Of a stretch of 64,000 nucleotides of DNA, positions 58,333 to 64,000 are shown piece after piece. How positions within the stretch are numbered: the first letter of the stretch is position 1; each line of letters starts with the position of its first letter. A program made the translations under genes and the position numbers. The notes under the pieces are model-generated. The model ran no database searches and had not been told where the DNA came from. It saw only the letters and a list, made by a program, of their open reading frames with translations. Location: assembly GCA_036725345.1 (NCBI GenBank), contig DAIMEJ010000001.1, positions 434,001 to 498,000 of the forward strand, in the 5' to 3' direction. The DNA comes from JAPLJU01 sp036725345 (GTDB taxonomy: Bacteria; Desulfobacterota; Syntrophia; Syntrophales; UBA2192).

Positions 58333-58788
58333 TCAGTTGCCGCCTTCCCGGGCCAGGATGGTCTCCAGGATCTTCTTCTCGTCCATGCTCCCGAAATGCG
58401 CCATCTCCTTGAAACTCACGGTAAGGATGGGTTGAAGTTTTTCGCGGATGAATTTTTCGATGGCGTCGATCTTCCTGGCGTTGACGCCCTCGCCGAGCCC
58501 TCTCAGGTAAGAAATACGGACCCCGATCATATCAATCAGTGCGCTCGCCTCCTGCATGAGCTTGACACCGCAGAAACCCGGGACCTTGGTTTTCCGGATC
58601 TCATTTTTGAGCTTTTCGAGGAGTTCCTCCTCCGACCTGGCCTTCCGTCCGTAGTCCGCCATGGTGGCGCTGGATTTCTCCAGGAAGAGGCCTACCTCGC
58701 CGAGTTCCTCCATGATTTCACTGAGCCTTCTGACGCAACGATCGAGTTTCGCTTCGTCGGCCATGCAGGCGATCACTTCATCTCCCAT
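58333..58788 (-). CDS. Unknown helical protein upstream of C39 peptidase
   Basis: 151 residues, no membrane span, mostly amphipathic helix (LDRCVRRLSEIMEELGEVGL, SEEELLEKLKNEIRK, KIDAIEKFIREKLQPIL). Three cysteines are scattered. It could form a helical bundle; no family recognised. Start ATG at 58788. The C39 peptidase gene follows by 23 bases, so the pair is likely co-transcribed and may be functionally linked. Confidence 0.65.
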   Translation of the reverse strand: MGDEVIACMADEAKLDRCVRRLSEIMEELGEVGLFLEKSSATMADYGRKARSEEELLEKLKNEIRKTKVPGFCGVKLMQEASALIDMIGVRISYLRGLGEGVNARKIDAIEKFIREKLQPILTVSFKEMAHFGSMDEKKILETILAREGGN

Positions 58789-58801
58789 GGTTTCTACCCC
58801 G

Positions 58802-59156
58802 TTGACCCTTGATTGCCCAAAGAAGCCCTATCATTCACATTTTTCATGCATTTTCAACAGGAAATGCAAGGGGTCGCGCAATGAACAAAGGAGGCCCTCG
58901 CCTGTCGGCGAAGGCCCGGAGATTAGTCAACTGTCCGATATTTATTGATTTTACGGTTTGAAATCGTTATTTCATCTTGCAGCCTGTCTGTTCGCAGGGC
59001 GTGCTGACGTCCTTTGCGGAGATGCTGCCTGCGGGCGCTTTGAATATGCTTGAAGTGTTTTATTTTCTTAACAATTTACTTATACAAGGCCGGTACTTAT
59101 GCTGCACGGAAAACCGAACACTGGTTCTGTGGGTGACTTCGGATCCCTTGATTTTA
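58802..59156. other. Intergenic region
   Basis: About 355 bases. A GC stem (GGCCCTCGCC with GGCGAAGGCC, 58890-58915) lies within it, without a T run. The rest shows no gene, repeat or promoter that I can support. Confidence 0.45.
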
Positions 59157-59810
59157 TTAGCCTTCCACGCTGATGAGCCCTTCCCGGATGGCATATTTGG
59201 TGAGTTCGGCTACGCTTCGCATGTTGAGTTTCTGCATCATGTTCCGGCGGTGCGTCTCGACGGTTTTAACGCTCACACCGAGATGCGAGGCAATTTCCTT
59301 CGAAGATTGTCCTTCCGCGAGGAGCTGGAGGATTTCCCTTTCCCGCTGTGTCAAGGGGGAGCGTGCAACGGATATTTTCTCATCGATCTTGTCGAGATAC
59401 CCCTTCACGAGCACGTCCGCGATGCTCGGGCTCAAATAAGTGTGTCCGGTGGCCACGCTTCGAACGGCCTTGGCCAGTTCATCGAATGCGCAATCCTTCA
59501 TGAGGTAACCCGACGCGCCCGCTTCCAGCATGCCTAGGACGAATCGCCGATCCGAGTGCATCGACAGCGCAATGACCTTGACGCCGGGGACTTCCGTCAC
59601 AATTTTTCTTGTGGCTTCAATCCCGTTCATGTCCGGCATGGTCACATCCATGATGACCAGGCTGGGGTGTGTCTTCTGCGCCATTTTCAGGGCCTTCCTG
59701 CCGTTCTCCGCCTCCCCGATCACTTCCATCCCCGACTCTTTCTCGATCAGGGTCCGAAGTCCGTCTCGAACGATCTTGTGATCATCTGCCAGAAGAATCC
59801 TAATGGACAT
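59157..59810 (-). CDS. NarL/LuxR-type response regulator
   Basis: 217 residues. Receiver domain with LADDHKIVRDG (about 6-16), phosphorylated Asp in VIMDVTMPDMNG (about 54), SMHSD and Lys in YLMKDC. A LuxR DNA-binding domain follows (about 150-210, LTQREREILQLLAEGQSSKE, HLGVSVKTVETHR). GAGGAGG lies seven bases before the ATG at 59810, which overlaps the end of the sensor gene by eleven bases, so the pair is coupled. Target genes unknown. Confidence 0.92.
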   Translation of the reverse strand: MSIRILLADDHKIVRDGLRTLIEKESGMEVIGEAENGRKALKMAQKTHPSLVIMDVTMPDMNGIEATRKIVTEVPGVKVIALSMHSDRRFVLGMLEAGASGYLMKDCAFDELAKAVRSVATGHTYLSPSIADVLVKGYLDKIDEKISVARSPLTQREREILQLLAEGQSSKEIASHLGVSVKTVETHRRNMMQKLNMRSVAELTKYAIREGLISVEG

Positions 59811-62800
59811 GTCCCATCCTCCTCGGTGATATCCTGCTCTTTCTGCGCGGGGCTTCAATCGTCACGGAGGTCCCCTTTCCAGGCCGGGTGTGGATATCCA
59901 GCCGACCGCCAAAATGTTCCAGCCGTTCCCGTATACTGAAGAGGCCGAACCCCCCCTCGCGATCCATTCCGTTTCCCAGCCGGGACTTGTCGAAACCCAC
60001 CCCGTCATCCTTGACCCTGACCCGGATGTGGTCGCCGATTTCCCGTATGGTAACGGAGGCATGGCTCGCCTTTGCGTGCTTGACGATATTGAAAAAAAGT
60101 TCTCTCACGGTCTGAAAAAGTAAAACCTGGAGATCCTGATCGAGCCGTCTCATCTTCAGGTCACTCTCCAGTCGAACGGTTACACCGTGCTTTGCTTTTA
60201 ACTGCTCCAACAGCCACTCCACCGCAGCGGTAAAGCCGAGTTCATAGAGGACGGAGGGGCTCAGTTCCGTCATGAGGGATCGTGTCTGCTGGATGGATTC
60301 ATTGATCAGATCACGGACCTCCCGCACGGGCTCCAGTAGCCCGCTTTCCGAAGCACTTTCCTGAAGGGTTTCCAGTCTGAGTTTGGCCACCGCAAGGCTC
60401 TGGCTCACATGGTCATGCAGATCCACGGCGATGCGCCGGCGAGCTTTTTCCTCCGCCATGACCAGTTCAGAGGTCAGGGCCCTGAGCTGCTCGTTGCTCT
60501 CACGAAGTTTTTTCTCCATTTCCAGTCGCCCGGTGATGTCACGGGCGGCGGCAAACACCCCGACGACTTTCCCCGCCCCATCCCGGTACACGGTGGCATT
60601 GTACAGAACCGGCGTCACTCGGCTGTTCCGGTGGCGGATCTCCAGGGCGTAATCCCGCACGGATCCTTCCTGGAAAACGAGCCGGTAGCCCTTCCGGGCC
60701 ATCTCCGGGTCCGTGAAATAGTCCGAGAAATCCGTTCCGATCAACTCCTCCCGCAAGTACCCTGTGACATCTTCCGTCGCGGCGTTTACGTCGCTGATCC
60801 TGCCGTCGGGGTCGATGGTCACGAGCGGGTCCGGGCTGGCTTCGATCAGGCTGCGGTTGTACGCCGTCGCCAACCGCAGGGCCTCCTCGGCCTTCTTGCG
60901 CTCGGAGATGTCACGGGCGGCAGCGAACACCCCGACGACCCTCCCCGCCTCGTCCCGGTACACGGTGGCGTTGTAAAGGACCGGCGTCAAGGGTCCGTCA
61001 CGGTGCTTGATCTCGAGGGCGTAATCCCGCACGGATCCCTGCTGGAAAACGAGCCGATAGCCCGTCCGGGCCATCTCCGGGTCCGTGAAATAGTCCGAGA
61101 AATCCGTTCCGATCAACTCCTCCCGCAAGTACCCTGTGACATCTTCCGTCGCGGCGTTTACGTCGCTGATCCTGCCGTCGGGGTCGATGGTCACGAGCGG
61201 GTCCGGGCTGGCTTCGATCAGGTTTCGGTTGTAGACCGTCGCCAGCCGCAGGGCCTCTTCGGCCTTCTTGCGCTCGGAGATGTCACGGGCGTGCACGGCA
61301 ATCCCTTCCGCCGTGGGATAGGCCCGGATCTCGACCCAGGTCCTGACCAGGGGTGACAGGGCCTCGAAGAAAACGGGGACCCTGTCGATCATGGCCTTCC
61401 GATACTTCTCTTCGAAAACGGTTCCAGTGGCCACCGGTGAGACTTCCCAAAGGTTCCTGCCGATCAATGTCTCTTTTTTCATTTTCCATATCTTCTCCGC
61501 CCCTGTGTTCATGTAGGTAAACCGCCAGTTTCTGTCCAGGGTGAAAAAGCCGTCCGTGATACTCTCAAGAGTGTCATATAATTTACGCTGGGACTCACGC
61601 AGGTTCTCTTCCGCTCTTTTTCTTTCTGCGACCTCCGTCTCCAGTCTTGCGACGCTCTGCCACAACTCCTCCGTCTTCTCCCGGACCCTGGACTCCAATG
61701 CGTCATGGGATATCTGAAGGTCTCTCCGTGTTGTCTTGAGATCCTCGATATAACGCATCCGCTCCATGGCAATGGACACCTGGTCCGCCACGGCGCGCAT
61801 CATGGCAATCTCGTCAGCGGTAAAAGAGTGCCTCGTGCGGGTCCCGAAGGAAAGGGTGCCGATCACACGCCCCTCGGATATCAGGGGATGGCAGGCGTAG
61901 GCCTGAATCCCGAATGAGCGTACGAGATCCGTCCGGGGATCCTGCGTGTCAAGGATATGCTCGGCCACGATCCGTCGGCCCTCCCGGGCGACGCACCCGC
62001 ACACGGCAACCCCGAAACCCAGCCACTCGATATCACGCGCAGTCTCTTCCGGGATACCATCACAGGCGTTGAGGTGGAGACAGTCCCTGTTTTCATCGAC
62101 GAGGTAGTTGAAAAAGACCTGGCAGTCCAGGTGCGTCATGATTTTCCGGCACAGCTCGTTGATGATCCTCTGCGGCTGACTGCTGATTAGCAGGCGACTT
62201 GCCGTCTCGGCCAGAATCTCCAGCTGACGGTTGCTCCTCCTGAGTTCATTTTCCGCATTTTTGAGAGCGGTGATATCCAGCCCGTATATGCGAAGGTGCC
62301 GGCCCGATTCGACGAAAAGGATCGTCTGGTGGTAATAACGTCCGTCGACGATTGCCTCCCGTTCAAAAGTTTTCAATGTCCCGTCCCGGAAGGCGGAGGT
62401 GAACCCTCCCCAGTCCGTCAGAAAGGGATGCCCCGGTCCGCGGTGAACCAGATCGGGAAACAGCGCCCGGGCCGAGAGATTGCAGTAATGCACGTTTCCG
62501 TCAAGGTCTGTTTCAATGATGGGGCTCGGGTTGAAATTCGGGAAGGATGCCAGGCGGGCCAACACGGCTTCCGTCTCCTTGCGCCCGGTGATGTCCCGCA
62601 TGATGATTTGTGTCGCCGCGAGACCGCCGAACCTGAACGGTATGCCGATGACCTCGGCGTCAAAGGTCGCGCCGTCCAAACGAACGAGTTTCTGCTCCTT
62701 GGGAGGTGTCGGCCTTCCGCGTTCCGTGTCCCTGATGCGTTCCCTGACGCTGTCTAGACTCTCGGGATGAATGATGTCGGCGATGGGTTTGCCGATCACG

Positions 62801-63831
62801 GCTTCCGGCGCCGCGGCGCCCAGCAAAGAGGCCCCGGCCGGATTGATGTAGACAAACCGGCCTTCGCAGTGCACGGCGATGCCTTCGGGGGAATGCTCGA
62901 CGATATTCCGGTAGCGCTCCTCGCTCATCCCCAGCTCGCCTTCAAGCCTCTTCAGGGCCGTGATGTCATTGCCGATGGTGAGGATCTCTCGAATCTTCCC
63001 CGTTTCATCGACGATGGCCCGGTTCGTCCAGTTGACCCAGACCCTTTCGCCGTTGATGCGAACGTTTTCATTCACGTTGCCGACGTATCGTTCGGGGTGT
63101 TCAACAATGTCCGCGGCCAGACCGCTCAAATCCGCCCCCAGAGAATCCCTGTCCGGGACGAGGGTCATGACGTTCTTCCCGAGGATCTCCTCGCTGGAGT
63201 ATCCGAAGAATGTCTGGGCGAATTTGTTGATAAAAGTGATCTCCCCGTCCGGTCTCCAACTGAGGACGATGCTGTTCGCGCTCTCCACGAGCTCCCGGTA
63301 CTTTTCCTCGCTCGCGGCAAGGGCCGCCTCTGTGATTTTGCGTTTGTCAATGCTTCGGTTGCTGCACCGTCTTCCAAGAAATTTGCCGCTCTCATCGAAA
63401 ACCGGCTGGCAGACATGACCGATCCACCGGGTACTGCCGTCCCGGCAGAGAATGCGAAACTCAAGCTGTTCGATCCCACGCTCTTCATTGATTTCATCCA
63501 GGTGATGCCGGACGAGGCCCCTGTCCTCAGGGTGGATGATTTCCATGAAGAGGCCGGGATGGGTCAGGAACTCCTCCGCCGAGTAACCGGTGATTCGACT
63601 GCAGGAAGGAGAGACATAAATAAAGCGTTCATGAGGCTCTATCCAGTATTCCCAGTCGAAAACGTAATCCGCGACGATACGATAGGGCGTGTAAGCCTGG
63701 TTGAAGGCCTCCTCACGTTTCATTCGATGATCGGACTCCCGGCGCGGCCCTGAACGATTGACTCTCTCAAAGCGGCTTAGCCATGAGGAACAAGCTTTTT
63801 TGACCTTCTCGAGAATCAGGCCTGCATGCAT
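59800..63831 (-). CDS. Multi-PAS/GAF sensor histidine kinase, NarL-partner type
   Basis: 1343 residues, no membrane span, so cytoplasmic. At least six PAS domains (about 45-160, 175-295, 305-415, 765-860, 865-985, 989-1110), a weaker one near 430-540, and a GAF domain (about 560-720, RIVAEHILDTQD, VIGTLSFGTRT). The kinase core is HisKA_3 (RRRIAVDLHDHVSQSL, phospho-His) and an ATPase domain (VRELFFNIVKHAKAS, DDGVGFD, GGFGLFSIRERLEHFGG). PAS domains 865-985 and 989-1110 are near identical. It should phosphorylate the overlapping response regulator. Start ATG at 63831 behind a G run. Confidence 0.9.
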   Translation of the reverse strand: MHAGLILEKVKKACSSWLSRFERVNRSGPRRESDHRMKREEAFNQAYTPYRIVADYVFDWEYWIEPHERFIYVSPSCSRITGYSAEEFLTHPGLFMEIIHPEDRGLVRHHLDEINEERGIEQLEFRILCRDGSTRWIGHVCQPVFDESGKFLGRRCSNRSIDKRKITEAALAASEEKYRELVESANSIVLSWRPDGEITFINKFAQTFFGYSSEEILGKNVMTLVPDRDSLGADLSGLAADIVEHPERYVGNVNENVRINGERVWVNWTNRAIVDETGKIREILTIGNDITALKRLEGELGMSEERYRNIVEHSPEGIAVHCEGRFVYINPAGASLLGAAAPEAVIGKPIADIIHPESLDSVRERIRDTERGRPTPPKEQKLVRLDGATFDAEVIGIPFRFGGLAATQIIMRDITGRKETEAVLARLASFPNFNPSPIIETDLDGNVHYCNLSARALFPDLVHRGPGHPFLTDWGGFTSAFRDGTLKTFEREAIVDGRYYHQTILFVESGRHLRIYGLDITALKNAENELRRSNRQLEILAETASRLLISSQPQRIINELCRKIMTHLDCQVFFNYLVDENRDCLHLNACDGIPEETARDIEWLGFGVAVCGCVAREGRRIVAEHILDTQDPRTDLVRSFGIQAYACHPLISEGRVIGTLSFGTRTRHSFTADEIAMMRAVADQVSIAMERMRYIEDLKTTRRDLQISHDALESRVREKTEELWQSVARLETEVAERKRAEENLRESQRKLYDTLESITDGFFTLDRNWRFTYMNTGAEKIWKMKKETLIGRNLWEVSPVATGTVFEEKYRKAMIDRVPVFFEALSPLVRTWVEIRAYPTAEGIAVHARDISERKKAEEALRLATVYNRNLIEASPDPLVTIDPDGRISDVNAATEDVTGYLREELIGTDFSDYFTDPEMARTGYRLVFQQGSVRDYALEIKHRDGPLTPVLYNATVYRDEAGRVVGVFAAARDISERKKAEEALRLATAYNRSLIEASPDPLVTIDPDGRISDVNAATEDVTGYLREELIGTDFSDYFTDPEMARKGYRLVFQEGSVRDYALEIRHRNSRVTPVLYNATVYRDGAGKVVGVFAAARDITGRLEMEKKLRESNEQLRALTSELVMAEEKARRRIAVDLHDHVSQSLAVAKLRLETLQESASESGLLEPVREVRDLINESIQQTRSLMTELSPSVLYELGFTAAVEWLLEQLKAKHGVTVRLESDLKMRRLDQDLQVLLFQTVRELFFNIVKHAKASHASVTIREIGDHIRVRVKDDGVGFDKSRLGNGMDREGGFGLFSIRERLEHFGGRLDIHTRPGKGTSVTIEAPRRKSRISPRRMGHVH
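60699..60850. repeat. 152-base perfect direct repeat, copy A, within sensor kinase
   Basis: Identical at every base to 61071-61222; offset 372 bases, exactly 124 codons, matching one PAS unit. It encodes the start of the second near-identical PAS domain. Confidence 0.95.
61071..61222. repeat. 152-base perfect direct repeat, copy B, within sensor kinase
   Basis: Second member of the pair described at 60699-60850. The flanks diverge on both sides, showing that the identity is a recent duplication or gene conversion. Confidence 0.95.
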
Positions 63832-64000
63832 TTCCCCCCCCTGAAGTTACTCGCGCCAACTTCACATATATTCACGCGTTATTTCGCTTAACTGTAAAAA
63901 AAGTATCAGGCCCGGGAAGATATGGGAATCGGGCTAATCCTGACATTGAGCTAACCTTTTCCTTAAAACTCTTAATCCATAGGATTAGGATAAAATAATA
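63832..64000. other. Upstream of sensor kinase
   Basis: 170 bases of leader/promoter region, AT-rich towards the window edge. No gene; no clear promoter pair. Confidence 0.4.

Overview
The window looks like a chromosomal stretch of a GC-rich anaerobic Desulfobacterota (deltaproteobacterial) organism, closest in style to Syntrophia/Syntrophobacteria-type syntrophs or sulfur-cycle anaerobes. The indications are gene content only: a membrane EtfAB:quinone oxidoreductase-type FeS protein, a cytochrome c nitrite reductase pair (NrfHA), a four-subunit 2-oxoacid:ferredoxin oxidoreductase operon, system II cytochrome c maturation (ResB/CcsA), several multiheme cytochromes, a branched-chain amino acid ABC transporter and a PhaR/phasin/MaoC polyhydroxyalkanoate locus. 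No rRNA, tRNA, CRISPR array or complete insertion sequence was recognised. Species assignment is not possible from this alone.

Layout. 1-8.8 kb: trehalose-phosphate synthase (cut by the window edge), a ClC channel lacking both key glutamates, then an AT-richer gene graveyard (3.1-5.1 kb) with two copies of a structured repeat, small membrane peptides, a broken paralogue and mosaic fragments of neighbouring genes; then mannose-1-phosphate guanylyltransferase with a separate cupin partner, an alpha/beta hydrolase, an internally deleted SDR and a PanE-type reductase. 9-15.4 kb: quinone-linked FeS oxidoreductase, nrfHA, gene remnants, the third structured repeat, a PsbP/DcrB-like protein, a ferritin-like protein and a DUF59/MIP18-like protein. 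15.5-22.6 kb: 2-oxoacid oxidoreductase operon headed by an XRE-cupin regulator and divergent from a CstA-type (pyruvate/peptide) transporter. 22.7-31.5 kb: an ArsA/GET3-like ATPase with two unknown partners, a 2-hydroxyacid dehydrogenase, a PAS histidine-kinase relative without its histidine, the PHA locus, a lipoprotein and a radical SAM protein. 31.5-45.4 kb: site-2 protease, PilB/GspE-like ATPase operon, MalQ, CcsA/ResB and livJHMGF.

45.4-52.4 kb is the most interesting part: a five-gene, single-promoter operon alternating multiheme c-type cytochromes with rhodanese (sulfurtransferase) proteins and ending in a nine-heme cytochrome fused to a membrane cytochrome-b-like domain. Its first gene carries an in-frame TGA between a signal peptide plus first heme motif and ten further heme motifs. 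The TGA is followed at bacterial-SECIS spacing by a perfect 7-bp GC stem whose loop starts with GG, so it is a candidate selenocysteine-containing undecaheme cytochrome. The operon could couple the quinone pool to extracytoplasmic sulfur, selenium or metal reduction; the ResB/CcsA genes upstream could supply heme attachment.

52.6-64 kb: DksA-type zinc-finger protein, Sir2 deacylase with an altered acyl-selectivity residue, FMN reductase, MFS transporter, a structured GGA-rich intergenic segment, a deoxyhypusine-synthase-like enzyme, a C39 peptidase pair, and a NarL-type two-component system whose sensor has a recent 152-bp internal duplication.
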